Shown here piece after piece: positions 36,357 to 48,025 of a stretch of 64,000 bases of DNA. The position numbers and the translations under genes are program-made. Below the pieces are notes generated by a model. The model was not told the origin of the DNA. It made no database searches and worked only from the letters and a program-made list of their open reading frames with translations. Origin of the DNA: Cyclospora cayetanensis (lineage: Eukaryota; Apicomplexa; Conoidasida; Eucoccidiorida; Eimeriidae); assembly GCF_002999335.1 (NCBI RefSeq), contig NW_020312094.1, positions 1 through 64,000 on the forward strand, read 5' to 3'. The first letter of the stretch is position 1. The number at the start of each line of letters is the position of its first letter.

Positions 36357-38210
36357 GGGAGACTTGGCGCACAAGAACACGGATGACTAAACCGAGACTG
36401 GTCAACCAACCAACCAGAAAAATGTGTGTGGACACGTTCTGGTGTCTCGATCCTATGAGGCTATTTCACGCCTGGCCCTGAGCTCACACGGTGCATGCAG
36501 GCTCTGACGTCGAAGCGCGCTGCATCCTCAACGTTGTACGGACCAGCCCATATGCTTATAAATTTAGCAGGACGGAAACATGTCATCAGTGTGCATAGTG
36601 AAAGAGATTTATGTAGCATGAGAAAGCTGAAAGGGCTGTTTTCAAACCCAGGAAAACAAGAGTTCGTGGTCCCCTGTGCGAATAGGACTTGCCGGCCAAA
36701 CGCAATGCCCAAATGCACCAGCAAATAAATTCATAAGAGTGATGTAGGAGATATGAGGGGTTCCCTGTTGTCCTTGGAACCCCAGTCTTTAAAGCGCTTA
36801 CTCACTGATAGTCCCACTCGTTCAGCAGGGAAGCGAAACTGTGGTTGGCTGGGTGATTCCGCTTGAGAAACAAACAAGGGTCTCGCGATCGGCGTAACGG
36901 CCTTCCGCCCTTCTTACTCCCTCGGTCCCCTCTAGATGGAACCATTCGCCTACATACATGGATTCACGTCTAAAACTGTCCCTCGAGCTTGTTAGGGAAA
37001 AGCTTTGACATTTTTAGAGTCTCCTATCCGCAATATTTAGTTTTTGGGTTCTGTCGTATTTGAGGTATTCTGCTGTGCGGCTGATGACCAGGCACTCGAC
37101 ACATCACTGCAGCGATGCTAAGATATTGCAACGCCAGCGAGCAAACTGCAGTAAATCTAATGCTGACTCAAGCTGTCGCAGTCTTGTGGGAGTTCCACGG
37201 CAAGCTAGCCTCTGCGTTTCATCTAAGAACTCCACTTGGTGACACTTCACTTGAGATTTAATTAAGCTCAATAGAAAATTATTCGTTGTCTTTCAAAGGA
37301 TTTCTTGCTTTACCTTCTCCCAGCTCTCAGAAGTCCCACGAGGACAAGGGGTAAGCTAGGATGTATGTAACTGCACCCTCTTAGCACTCCGAGCATTCAC
37401 GGCTAGTTAAACAGGGCACGTACCACACCCCCACACAGCGTCGCTGTATCTTCTTGTTTCGAGGTAAAAGTCTCGTGCAGCATGTGAAGTACGCAAACAA
37501 CCAAGCAAGGCAGTCAATTCTTTCTATATTCAGCTAACTGCACCTACTGCAATAGAAAGTGTTAGACTGTCGGTTAGCCTGTTACACAGGCCTTCGCGTG
37601 GGGGACATAGCGGCGCGTTGATTCTCCTAGACACATCTCTGCTGCATCATCCATGACAGCGCCTCCCGAGAGACAGTGGTCAGCTAAACACTGCACAATG
37701 GATGCCGCTAGGTTAAAATTACGCAGCATAATACAGAAAGGGAGACTCCTCATCACAGTGGTATCCGCATGCCCCCCTGCAGCAGGGGGGCATGTGTAGT
37801 GCCCAGTGGCACTTTCTGCTATCTGCATTCCCAAAGTACATACATACATCATTTTGAATATTCGCACATGTAAATTTTGAGTACCGTTCGTTTGACCTTA
37901 TCAAGGGATTATTACCCAGGGGAAACCCGCGAGTGAGAGCCAGCCCCAGGCCTCTTGCTGCAGCTACTGTCCGGAGGGGGGAAAGAAGGGGGTCTATCTG
38001 TCTGCATCCCTCCTATTCTGTGGCACTCCCTGGCGCCGTATACTGCGCAGCAGCGGACCGCTGGAGGCTCAAATACACGGGAGCTGTGCTGCTCGTAACG
38101 CGTAGGAGCAGGGGCAGTGGCGTAGCTGTGGCAGCGGGGGATTTGCCCCAACAGGCGCAGCAGCAGCTGCACCAGCAGAAGGCCTGGGTAGGCCCCAGCG
38201 CCTTCTTGAA
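36357..38210. other. Intergenic; dispersed repeat copy
   Basis: This stretch contains the 3' flank of the TSP1 gene, the repeat copy at 37,365 and the 5' flank of the SANT gene. CAG/GCA-rich sequence begins near 38,150. No other gene is seen. Confidence 0.45.
37365..37560 (+). repeat. Dispersed repeat copy
   Basis: This is the most complete copy. It runs from TGTAACTGCACCCTCTTAGC through TTCACGGCTAGTTAAACAGG and CACACAGCGTCGCTGTATC to CTACTGCAATAGAAA. It aligns with copies at 29,845 (+), 24,735 (+, partial) and 23,770 (-). Confidence 0.6.
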
Positions 38211-40637
38211 ATGGAGCAGCCGGAATCTGTTGCTGCTGCTGCTGCTGCGAGCAGCAGCAGCAACAACAACGCCAACGACACCACCAACAGCACGGCCCCA
38301 GACTCGCTTTCGTCACCACAGGGGGTTTCCCTTCTTGCGTGCCTAACGGAGGCACACGAAGCTCTGGCTCAGCAACAGCACCAGCAGCAGTTGCAGCGGC
38401 AGGAGGAGGAAGAGGAGGAGGCGCAGCAGCAGCAGCAGCAGAACGAGCAGCATGTGCAGCAGAACGAGCAACATGTGCAGCAGAGCGAGCAACATGTGCA
38501 GCCACAAAAGCAGCAGGTCGCTGATGCGACTGCAGCAGACCTCTCAGGTGCTCAGCAGTTGTGGCATCCTCCTCACGTCCAGCAACAAGAATTTCAGGCA
38601 CAGGAGGAAGAAGAGCAGGAGCTGCCTGCTACCCCGTCTCATCTTCGGGAGACTCTTCAAGAATCCAGTCAGCAACATGATACGGATAGGGGTCAGAGGG
38701 AATCTTCGGAGGGTCCTTCCGATGACGGCCTCCCCAGCGGCGCTGCTGCAGCGTTGCGGGCAATCGATACGGCAAATGCAGCAGCAGCTGCAGCAGCAGA
38801 ACGAGCAGCAGCAGAACGAGCAGCAGCAGAACGAGCAGCAGGAGGAGGGCGTCTCGCCTTTGATTCTCCTGGAAGCCGCGGTTCCTTGGCTAATAGTGGG
38901 GGTCGAGGACGCCGTCATTTGAGGAGACAGGGTGAAGATGAGACAGCAGAGGCTACGACAGCAGCTGCTGGCGGCACTCCGAGTAGGCCAAAGCTGAGGC
39001 GCAGTGACGAGGGCAGCAACAGCAGCAGCAACAGCAGCAGCAAATCCAGAGAGGAGCTTCTTGAGGCCTCTATAGGTGCTGGCAGCTCGGGGGGCAATTC
39101 GACTCCCGAAAAGAAGTCGGGCGCCTTATCAGCAGCAGCAGCCGCGGGAGAGGCAGCGGCATCTAGAACGCCCAGTGTCACTGCCTCATCTCTCCCAGTG
39201 TCGCCTTCCCCCGCAGATCAGCAGCAGCAACAGCAGCAGCAACAGCTGATGCTGATGATGCAGGAAGGATCTAAGAAGCGGCCTCGACGGGCAGGGGGCT
39301 CCAGGGGACGGACTTGTTGGCGAGGCAGAGATGACAACGGAGTGCCAGAAGAGGGTGACCCCTTAGACGCGGCTGCCCCCCCCCCCTCGCCATTTGACTC
39401 CCAGCAGCAGCAGCAGCAGCAGCAGCAGCACAAGCAAGGAGAAATGGCCGTTCCTCAGAGTGGACGTAAGCGGCGGGCTGTGGGCTACGTGTTTATTGTG
39501 GAGGGGGGCCCTGCAGAGGAAGGGGTCGCTGCTGCGGTGGCTTCGACAGCAAAAAAGGAGGAGTCTGAAGCAGCAGCTGCAGCTGCTTCAGTTGCAGCTG
39601 CTTCAGTTGCAGCTGCTTCAGCTGCAGGGGAATCGGGAGGCCGCTTTTCTGCCCGTTTACGACAGCGTCCAGAGCCACGTGGGGTTGCTTTAGGGGGGGG
39701 GGGTGTCTCTCCCTCGTGCGAAGGGGGCTATCCGGGGGGGGGATCTCTGATGAGTGGCTCTCCCGGAGGCTTGTCTCAACTTGTATATACTTGCGACGAC
39801 GCAGCCTATGCCGCGGTAACCCCCTCGCAAGCAGGGCTGGGAGGGGGTGGTTCTGGCGTTCCTGCTGGAGGCGGTCCTTGCGCTTCCGTTTCGCGGAGAT
39901 CTGGAGTGACGACCTCGGGGGTGGCGCAGGATGCTGCAGTGAGGCAGCGATTTCTGGTGTCTCAGCGGCGCATTCGGGGGGTGGAGCGTTATTTGCAGTT
40001 GTGTGAGCAGTTGTATTTCGGTTTTTGGGGGGGTCGCACGGGAGGCGGCAGCAGCAACAGCAGCAGTGGGGGTTCCGGCAGCGTGGGCAGCAGAGTGGTA
40101 GGCGACATCGAGGTGATTCGGGGGGGGGGCGGTGCCCAGATGGCGGCATTGGGGGCCCCTCCAGAAGGCGATGCCTTGGGGGATGGGGGCAACGAGAGTC
40201 AAGTCGGTGCCGTTATCCATCGCCTTATTGTGTGCAACAATACGCAAAGGGAGCGGGGCGCTACAGCCGCAGCGGGGGGGGGGGGCGGCTCCGGCTACCG
40301 CAGCAGCAGCAAGGACCAGCAGCAGCAGGAGTCGAATCAGCAACAGCAACGTCGTGGTCGGGGGCCGTGCATTCGTTTGACCCCCATAGAGCTTCTGACA
40401 TCTCCCCTGAGACATCGCAACGTGCTGGACCTCTGGGGTCCTAAGGAGGTGGCTCTGTTTGAAGCCGGCATCTGCAAATACGGCAAGGACTTCAATATGT
40501 TGCAACGACTCATCGAGACGAAAACAACCAAAGAAGTCGTGGATTTTTATTACCTTTGGAAGCAAACCAACAGGTATGCTTCATGGAAAGCGCACAGAAA
40601 TCTATCCAGAACCATGTTGCATTCCGTGTTTGGCTAA
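38211..40637 (+). CDS. SANT/Myb-domain nuclear protein with homopolymer runs
   Basis: This single 808-codon frame starts at ATG 38211. About 90% is low-complexity: Gln runs (EEEEEEAQQQQQQ; Q9 and Q10 runs), Ala runs, Ser/Asn and Gly stretches, a RAAGGSRGR basic patch, and 8-residue repeats (AAAERAAAERAAAER; VAAASVAAAS). The only clear domain is at the C-terminus: a SANT domain from LWGPKEVALFEAGICKYGKDF to VVDFYYLWKQT, with aromatic residues at the expected helix positions. Its FYY.WK..xRY end is like the SANT domains of MIER, MTA and RCOR corepressors. A short conserved-looking block, RRIRGVERYLQLCEQLYFGF, lies near residue 590. A GT follows an AG after KQTNR, but reading through gives a continuing SANT-like end and a stop, so I call no intron. 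The likely role is chromatin binding in an HDAC-type complex. No ELM2 domain was seen. Confidence 0.8.
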   Translation: MEQPESVAAAAAASSSSNNNANDTTNSTAPDSLSSPQGVSLLACLTEAHEALAQQQHQQQLQRQEEEEEEAQQQQQQNEQHVQQNEQHVQQSEQHVQPQKQQVADATAADLSGAQQLWHPPHVQQQEFQAQEEEEQELPATPSHLRETLQESSQQHDTDRGQRESSEGPSDDGLPSGAAAALRAIDTANAAAAAAAERAAAERAAAERAAGGGRLAFDSPGSRGSLANSGGRGRRHLRRQGEDETAEATTAAAGGTPSRPKLRRSDEGSNSSSNSSSKSREELLEASIGAGSSGGNSTPEKKSGALSAAAAAGEAAASRTPSVTASSLPVSPSPADQQQQQQQQQLMLMMQEGSKKRPRRAGGSRGRTCWRGRDDNGVPEEGDPLDAAAPPPSPFDSQQQQQQQQQHKQGEMAVPQSGRKRRAVGYVFIVEGGPAEEGVAAAVASTAKKEESEAAAAAASVAAASVAAASAAGESGGRFSARLRQRPEPRGVALGGGGVSPSCEGGYPGGGSLMSGSPGGLSQLVYTCDDAAYAAVTPSQAGLGGGGSGVPAGGGPCASVSRRSGVTTSGVAQDAAVRQRFLVSQRRIRGVERYLQLCEQLYFGFWGGRTGGGSSNSSSGGSGSVGSRVVGDIEVIRGGGGAQMAALGAPPEGDALGDGGNESQVGAVIHRLIVCNNTQRERGATAAAGGGGGSGYRSSSKDQQQQESNQQQQRRGRGPCIRLTPIELLTSPLRHRNVLDLWGPKEVALFEAGICKYGKDFNMLQRLIETKTTKEVVDFYYLWKQTNRYASWKAHRNLSRTMLHSVFG
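38225..39440 (+). repeat. CAG/GCA trinucleotide tracts within the SANT gene
   Basis: Repeated blocks of CAG or GCA occur, for example at 38,225-38,260, 38,425-38,450, 38,780-38,850 and 39,400-39,430. They are read as Gln, Ala or Ser according to frame. Similar tracts occur in four other genes of the window, in several frames and on both strands. This points to mutation pressure on the DNA triplet and not to selection for one amino acid. Confidence 0.85.
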
Positions 40638-41444
40638 GCTGGTGGTGTGTACGGACACCCAGTTTCCGGACCTGCGTGTGTCTGTACACCGGAGCATGAT
40701 GAGACCAAGCGCGAGGGTGTGGATGCCTGCCTGCGGGTGCCCACTCGCAGTCACCCTCTCAGCGCGCGCCCTCCACTGCAACCCGCGAATGCAGAAAGAA
40801 TACCGCATGCGCGAGTGGACTGGGTATCTGGTTTTCTGTGTCGGGTAGAGCTCTGTTTTGCGCAGCCCTCAGGGTACCGCTATGCTGCTCTCCTGAATCT
40901 CCCAGCTAGGGGGCCCTTGCGTTGTATACTGAAAGATGAAAGACGCAACAAAGTACTATTATCGAGGTCTTTCCCGCGTGTGTGCCTAGCAACGTCTGGG
41001 AGGGTGCACCCGGGGAGGGATGATCGAGCGATTGTGCGGTGATCCCCTATCTCAAACACTAGCCAAGCGGCGCCTCTGCCGTCTGACCTTGCCAATATCT
41101 CTCACAGGAATAGTTGGCATATCCCTAGGTTACACTCATGATGGACTTAGAGCCAAACTGCTGCGTCAGTATTTGGGAGCTCCTGTGCGGAGATACGTGC
41201 TACCGCCACTTGTAACACAACACATGAGCATACCGCTATACCATGCACCAGCATGTACACCTTTGCTTTGAAACTACGTTTTACTCGCGTGCCAAACACA
41301 ACAGTTGGCGCACGTGCTAGTAATGTACCTGACGAGACCTTCGACAGGCCTTCGTACGGAGCGCGCCCGTTGGCCTCGCTGCACGCTTAATCTATTTGGC
41401 TGCAAAGCGAAACAGTAGGTGGCGGGATGGACGCAAAATTGCTA
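40638..41444. other. Convergent intergenic region
   Basis: The SANT gene (+) and the HPR gene (-) converge here, so it holds both 3' ends. No gene is recognised. The poly(A) signals could not be fixed. Confidence 0.45.
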
Positions 41445-44400
41445 TCAGTGCGCGACGTCAGTGTCGGTGTGTCTGGTGCCAGTCTCCTTTAGTATGGGAT
41501 TTTCCTCATCCAGCTGTACATACACCTCAGCCTCTCCGTCTGCGGCCACCAGCTCTTGCGCCTCTCTGCGTCGGCACTTGGGAGAAAAGCTCTCCAGCCA
41601 GTCGCGCAGGCCGTCCGGCTGTAGACCAAGCTGCAACGAAAAGTTCATTAAGACCATCGGCACACGCAACAATTGCAAAGCGCGAAGCCCCGACCGCAGC
41701 TGCACTAATGGGGCTCCTTTCAGTATCCTCCGTCCCCTGTGAGGTGTACGGACATCTCACCTTCATGAGAGCCTCCGCAACTGCGTGCTGCTGCTTTCTT
41801 GAATACAAATGCTTGTTCGCTGCTGCGCTCTCAGCTATGTCTGCGGCTGCCGCAACTGCTGCTGCCGTACAAGGGACTGCCGGTGGAGTTGAAAGAGCAA
41901 GGCCGCCAAGGAGGCGTGTTACATCCTGCGGAGAAGCGGTGCCTCCTTCCTTCTGCTGCAAAAGCACCAACGACAAATCATGAGCACCACATCCGCTCTC
42001 GCAGGCCGTAGGACGTCGAGGCGCTAGCGAGCACCGAGACATGTATAGCTAGCTGCTTCTCGCAGCAAGCCACGCCGCAAGGCAGACGCACACGTCCACG
42101 CCGTACATGAAGCAATACGCCACATACAGTTAGGCCAGAGCCCCCTCTGCCAAGGAAGGGAAGGGAGATAGAGGGCGGCGCATAGAGCACACGCAAGAAG
42201 GCGTAGCGACCGTGCGGAGGAGGTGGGAGCAACTGGAATCACCGAAAGCAGATTTGACGACCCCCCCAAACACCCCCCCGGCGAAGTGGAGCATGGGGAG
42301 GCTACAGAGAGAGAAGCGAAGCGTGCGGCCACGCAGCACACAGAGCAGCAGCGAAGGAGGCAGAGTCGACCATAAAGGGAGGTGACACCCAGGAGTCGGG
42401 GCGAAGACAGACCTCCCGGTAGAAGAGAGCCAGCGCAAGTTTCAGAAGGGGAGTCAAGGCTGCTGCTGGGGAGTTCAAAGATGCTGCTTCTGTTGGTGTC
42501 TCTGCATCGAAGCGGTTTGCCGATGTGGCGGCAGCGGCATCAACGGAGGCAGCGGCGAATGCGGCGTTTGCAGCATCGCGCAGTGCAGCCGAATCCCACA
42601 GGCCCTCAGTGACTGCCTGTTGCGCAGACGGAGCACACACCCAGACACCCAGAGAGACAGCAGCCACGACTGAGAGACGCATCATGAACCTTTGCAATAC
42701 AGAGAGCAGGCAAAGACGGCGCAGAAACCAGCGCCAGCCAACAAGAGCTGCTAGCGTCTCCCAAGTGGGATTGCAGAATGGCGGACTCCAAAGGCGGCCA
42801 GTGTGCGTGTATGTGCATGCAGGAGACAGGCATTTGCTTTTTTTTAAGTCTTTTTCAGCGTGGCATCGCGCCGCCTTTTCGCCCTTGGTCTGTGCGAGAC
42901 ACACGCACGGCGCCTTGCTCTTGGTTGGGGCCTCATAGAAAGAGTTTTGAACGCAGGCTTCCTCACGTCATTCAGCCTTTTGAAGAACTCCGCAATCCAA
43001 ACCGATTCGGCGCGCAGAGATAGGCCTTGCTGCCGACTGCGCTGCCGGTGATGCAGCCGTTGGAAACAGAGAGCGACGTTCGCTGCGTCTCTAGGGACGA
43101 GTCGTGAGGCGCTGCAGCAGTACACACAGGAAGGCAGCAGCGCGTGTGCACCACTGCGTTCGCGTGAGCCTCGCTGTGCGTGGCTCAGTCTCAAGTGCCT
43201 GGGCGAAGGCGTAGACACTTGGCATCTGGAGCAGACGGCAGCCTGGGGTGCCCCCGTTCCCTTCCCAGTGCCTCCTACCCCGCTGCCAAGAGTCTCCCTA
43301 GAGGCGTCCAGAACGCCGAGACTGAGAGGCTGCTATCCAGCGTGCTCCCTGCCTGCACAGCAGCAGGAGGCGCAAAAACAGCGCGGCATCGCTGCGAGGA
43401 GACACGGCGGTATACGACCCCTACCGCAAAGACAGCAAGAGGAAGAACGCGCGAAAGGAGGAGGACAAGCCTCTTGACTGCGTCTGAGCGGCCAAGGAAG
43501 TAGGGCAAGCTGTTGTTTCTATAAAACTGCCTCAATACAAAGGTGTGCGGAAGCCTTTACTCACACGGACGCGAGCTAAGAGAGACACACAGCAGAAAGG
43601 GAGAAGGGGGAAAGGAAGAGTGGGAGTGGCAGCAGCAGCAGTGCGAGCCACGTTGCATGCAGGATCGCTTTCCCAGATGCCCTCCTCCTTACAACCGCCA
43701 AGTTTGTTAGGTGCTTCGGCTCCCTGAGAGTTCCCTGCTGGAGAAGCTGTCCAGCGTAGCGCAGCAGAGGCTGCAGCTGCGGCTGCGTGTGTACAGACAG
43801 CCCCAATTTCGCAGTTGCTGCGGCAGCAGCAGCCACCCCACAGCAAAGAGACTCTCTTGCAGGGGAGAACGCAAGCACGAGCCACGCGGAGGAGCGCAGC
43901 TGCTGCGGTCGCGCTTCCTCCCTCGCTCTCCCCCTCCCTCTTCCTCACTACTTCCCTTCGTCTTTCCCCGTCTGCAATCCACAGCAGCGCCGAGGTTCGA
44001 GGATCTGCCATTTGCGGTTCGCATACCGGTGCACGTGATGCACACGTCGAGCGCTTGCATGCGGTCAACTTTGCGCAGCGCGCCATCGACAAAGCGCAGG
44101 ACCGATGGCGATGCAAAAGACAGGCGGCTAAAGCCCCAAAGTATCGGAGCCGCATAATGGGGAGCGACTCCCCGCCTGCACACAGCAGCGTCCTTGGACC
44201 GCATGCAAGCTGCGCTGCAGGGGCACGAGGCAGCCTTTCGCAGACGGAGAGGCGGGGTGCTAAGGCGTATTTCGACAGTTCGCGAGGCAGATAATAGGCA
44301 AGGCAAGCAACGGAGACCGTGCGTACAGGCGCAACAGCGCCTCCAGCAGCAGCTCCAAAAAGTCACAGAGAGGGGGTTTAAAAAGCTCCGGAAAACGCGA

Positions 44401-47400
44401 AGAAAGGAGGAAGGATGCCGCGGATGAGACCATGAGCCTTACGCGTCACATATTCGCAAGAGATGCTCGGCAGCAGAAGCGAGGAAGCGGAGCTGTCGGA
44501 CGCCAACCTCCCCCATTCCCCAAACTGCAGCAAAGAAGCGCCGCAACGCATGCAATGCCCCGAAGACGCATACACTGCGAAGCTGGGAGGCAGGAGGTCT
44601 CACCAACAGGAGGAGAGCAGCACGCACGAACGGCCTGCGGCTGCAAGTCTCGAAAGCTCTGCAAAATACGGCTAGGATCTGCGCCATTAGCGCACCTATC
44701 ATGGAGAGGTTGTGCTCATTCATCTGCGGCAACAACGCCTCTGCCCTGGTAAGAAGATCCTCGTAGAACGCCGGATCTTTGAGGCCAAGGCGTGCCGCAC
44801 CGTGAACTGTACGCATGCAGACAAACGCTGACTTCCAAGCTCTCTCGACGCTAGATCCTGATTCTTTGCACTCCCAGCAACGAATCCTTTTTTTTAGGCT
44901 TCCGCCTCTGTCGATAGCGTCTCCGTATCCAGCCGCACGCCATAATGGCAGCTCTGGAGGCCTACAGCCTCCTATGACGGGGGAGACGTACTGCTCATGC
45001 AGCAGTCGATGGCGTTCAGCTGCTCCTGCTTCTCCCGAAGAGACTTGCAGATGGCAGCCGTCGCTGCCTCGCAGCAGCCCGTCGAGCCGATGCGACCTAA
45101 AGAATGAACTGCAGCAGCAACCCCCCACGCAGACAAACCGCCACACTTCACGGATGGACAAACACACTCCCCCCCTCACCGTCACATCACATGCATGCAT
45201 GCATGCATGTGATGTGACTGAAAAGGCCCGGAGGAAAACCAGTCAAATGGAATGCACTGGCGGTAGCACCAGCAGCAGCAAGTGCAGATGCAACAGCCCT
45301 ACTGGCAAAAGCAAGAGCAGCAAGTGCAGCAATACCAGCAGGAGCAGCAATACCAGCAAGTGCAGCAATACCAGCAGGAGCAGCAATATCAGCAGGAGCA
45401 GCAATATCAGCAGGAGCAGCAATACCAGCAGTGCGTGAAAGAGTAGCAGCATGTGCAGCAAGTGTAGCATGTGCAGCAAGTGTAGCATGTGCAGCACGTG
45501 TAGCATGTGCAACAAGCAATAGTAGTGGCAACACCAAGAGCAGTAGCAGCAAGTGCAGCCGCTTACGGATGAGCGCATTATTTCGAGGGGAATTTTCGGC
45601 TGCCCAGGCCTCCGCTTCTGCAAGCAGCAGCGATACCAACTCGGTTTGCGACGTCTGCAGCAGAATGAAACGCAAATGGCATATTACGAGGGGAAATTTC
45701 ACGTCCTCTGGCTGCTGCTGAGCTCTCACCAGCGGCCCCTGTGCGGCTCAAAAACGTGTTGCTTCTGTATTATCCACGTCTCTCTGCATATCGCTGTCTC
45801 CGCCTAGCACGAAGCCGCCTCTGTCCCGAGCGTTGTACACACTGTACACTGTACACAATGCACACTGTACACACTGTACACAATGTACACTGTACAATGC
45901 ATACACTGTACACACAATGCACACTGTACAATGCACACACTGTACACACTGTACAATGCACACATTGTACACACTGTACAATGCACACACTGTACACAAT
46001 GCGCACTGTACAATGCACACACTGTACACTGTACACTGCATACACTGTGCACTGTACAATGCACACACTGTACACTGTACACTGCATACACTGTGCACTG
46101 TACAATGCACACACTGTACACTGTACACACTGTACACACAATGTACACTGTACAATGCTCACACTGTACACAATGCACACTGTACAATGCACACACTGTA
46201 CACAATGTACACTGTACACACAATGTACACTGTACAATGCACACACTGTACACTGCATACACTGTACACACTGTACGCACTGTACACAGTACAATGCTCA
46301 CACTGTACACAATGCACACTGTACAATGCACACACTGTACACAATGTACACAATGTACACTGTACACACAATGTACACTGTACAATGCACACACTGTACA
46401 CACTGTACACTGCATACACTGTACACACTGTACGCACTGCACACTGTACAATGCACACACTGTACACACTGTACACAATGTACACTGTACAATGCACACA
46501 CTGTACACGCTGTACACAATGCACACTGTACACTGCATACACTGTACACACTGTACGCACTGTACACTGTACACAATGCACACACTGTACACAATGCACA
46601 CACTGTACACAATGCACACCTGTGAGGCAGCAATGGCGGCGAGAATGACGGCCGTCTCCCGGCCGTCTGCATCCTGCAGAATTCCAAGCGCTGCTTTGCA
46701 GAAAGCGTTCCACCATGCGTTCTGGAAGGACCTTTCCGCCGTCGCGTCTTCTCGACTTGGAGACGGCTGTGGCACACGCCTTTGCTGTGCATGATGAGGC
46801 AGCCCTTTGCCCGCTACACCCACTGCAAGACTTCTCTCGCGTCTGTCCTCTCTGTCCCTCTTTTTGCGGGCAGCGAAGAAGTGTGAAGCGTGGTGTGCTA
46901 GCATTGCCGCTTCTGCAGGCCGGAGGAAGCGGACGAGGCGCAGCATTTCAGGAGCTGCAGCGCGAAGCCTCTCGTATCTGAAGGACGCAGAAGGAGGCTT
47001 AGTGACAGCAAGGTGCTCATGAAGGCAAGGCAGGGGGGAAGGGAGGGGTGCTGTGGTTGTTGCTGCCCTGCTCGCCGCAGACGGGTGGGAGGGGGGGAGA
47101 GGAAGGTCGGCGATTGAAGGTAGGGAAAAAGGCACACACAGCCAAGTGCTTAGGAAGCTGAAACGTCGGACTATGCCGCCACAATACCACAATACAGAAT
47201 GCTACACGCGGGAGACGAAGCAAGCCGTGTGCACAGCACAGAGCAGGAGGCAGCAGCAGCGCAGGCCAGCGAGAGGAAGCATGTATACATGTACATATAC
47301 ATATATATATATATATGTATCTGTCTATCAATGTATCCCCCTAAGTGGAGGGGGGAAGCAAGCGGGGGGAAAGGCAAGGGAGGGGACGGGGAGCTGAGAG

Positions 47401-48025
47401 GGGGGCTTAAAAGGTTTCTCGCATGGAGAAGGCGGGGTGAAATGGCATTAAAAACGCGATGGCGTCGCAAAAAACGCACAAGAGGCACACCCGCCACGCA
47501 GCGCGTAGAGGCACAGTGGTGGCCAACTCTTCGGGCCAGCCAGCCATCTGAAGGAACCTCAAAGCGTTCGCGCACAAATGTGCAAAATCGAGCACGAAAG
47601 GCTTACTCCTTCAAGCCAAAGAGCAGGTGCACGCTCCTTACCCACGAAGAGAGATCGTGAGGTTCCACTTCTGCAGTCCGCTGCAGCATGCGCAAAGCCT
47701 CCTCACGCAGCAAGTGACCTCCCTCCGACTCTTTTTGAGACGTACTTGCTGCCTGCTTTCCCGCCAACCCTCCCTCCTGTGCTGCTGCTGCCGGGAACCT
47801 TCTTCCTTCGCGGGATGCACGGATACTGCCACCATCAGGATTCGCTGCGGAGAGGACTTTCTGGGAATGCCATTTGACACCTGCACCGGGGTGCGCTGTT
47901 GAAAAAGGTTGTTCTCTTGCCCTCGCCGCTGCTGCTGTGCTCGCGTCGCACGAGAAGCGTGCGCAGACACGCAGGGAGAGACTGCCGCTTCTGTTGGGAG
48001 GCAGGATCGCTCGTGCCCCCGCCAT
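41445..48025 (-). CDS. Large helical-repeat (HPR/RAP-type) probable mitochondrial RNA-binding protein
   Basis: The minus strand holds a chain of exons with helical-repeat patterns. At 48,025-47,607 a possible start MAGARAILPP is followed by an Arg/Ser/Ala-rich presequence, LRMLQRTAEV and LSSWVRSVHLLF, with donor GA|GTAAGC. Exon 46,977-46,620 has PEMLRLVRFLRPAEAAML and donor CAG|GTGTGC. Others are about 45,725-45,240 (Ala/Leu-rich), about 45,090-44,440 (FVCMRTVHGAARLGL, DLLTRAEALLPQMNEHNL), about 44,340-43,990 (HYAAPILWGFSRLSF), about 43,110-42,950 (VPRDAANVALCFQRL), about 42,640-42,420 (LLKLALALFYREV), up to 41,761 (QQHAVAEALMK, donor GTGAGA) and 41,699-41,445 (phase 0, LRALQLLRVPMVLMNF, then stop). 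Repeated L..L..L..A.LG units recall apicomplexan heptatricopeptide/RAP proteins of mitochondrial rRNA metabolism. No RAP domain is visible. The middle exon limits and the start are approximate. Confidence 0.65.
45245..45560 (-). repeat. Degenerate CAG-type tract coding Ala repeats in the HPR gene
   Basis: On the plus strand this is a CAGCAGGAGCAGCAATA-type repeat of 12-15 bp, then GTGTAGCATGTGCAGCAA units. On the minus strand it reads as AAPADI, AAPAGI, AALAGI and AAHATL repeats, in frame with the preceding exon (LLLAEAEAWAAE). If translated, it is a helix-forming insertion in the repeat protein. Confidence 0.6.
45830..46619. repeat. TGTACA-centred tandem array, about 790 bp
   Basis: Irregular tandem units combine CACACTGTA, CACAATG, CACTGTA and CAATG (for example CACACTGTACACAATG). 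Each unit carries the palindrome TGTACA, so the strand can fold on itself at many spacings. Blocks recur at larger scale: a CTGTACACTGCATACACTGT block is seen several times. The array sits exactly inside an intron of the HPR gene: the donor CAG|GTGTGC at 46,620/46,619 is the first unit. No stop codon occurs in most frames on either strand, giving long spurious frames rich in His, Cys, Thr, Tyr or Val. Confidence 0.9.
47296..47318. repeat. (TA)n microsatellite
   Basis: A short CATATATATATATATATATG run lies in a non-coding part of the HPR gene region. Confidence 0.8.

Noticed and set aside
39493..40565. Minus-strand frames of 218 and 291 codons opposite the SANT gene
   Set aside because: They are shadows of CAG-rich coding DNA on the other strand, with no motif.
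45804..46619. Minus-strand continuation of the HPR exon through the array
   Set aside because: A donor CAG|GTGTGC lies exactly at the array start and the product would be pure repeat. Treated as intron, with retention noted as a finding.
45741..46794. Long frames (up to about 300 codons) rich in His, Thr, Cys and Tyr on the plus strand
   Set aside because: They are translations of the TGTACA array, which has no stops in most frames. They have no other coding evidence and lie antisense to an intron.
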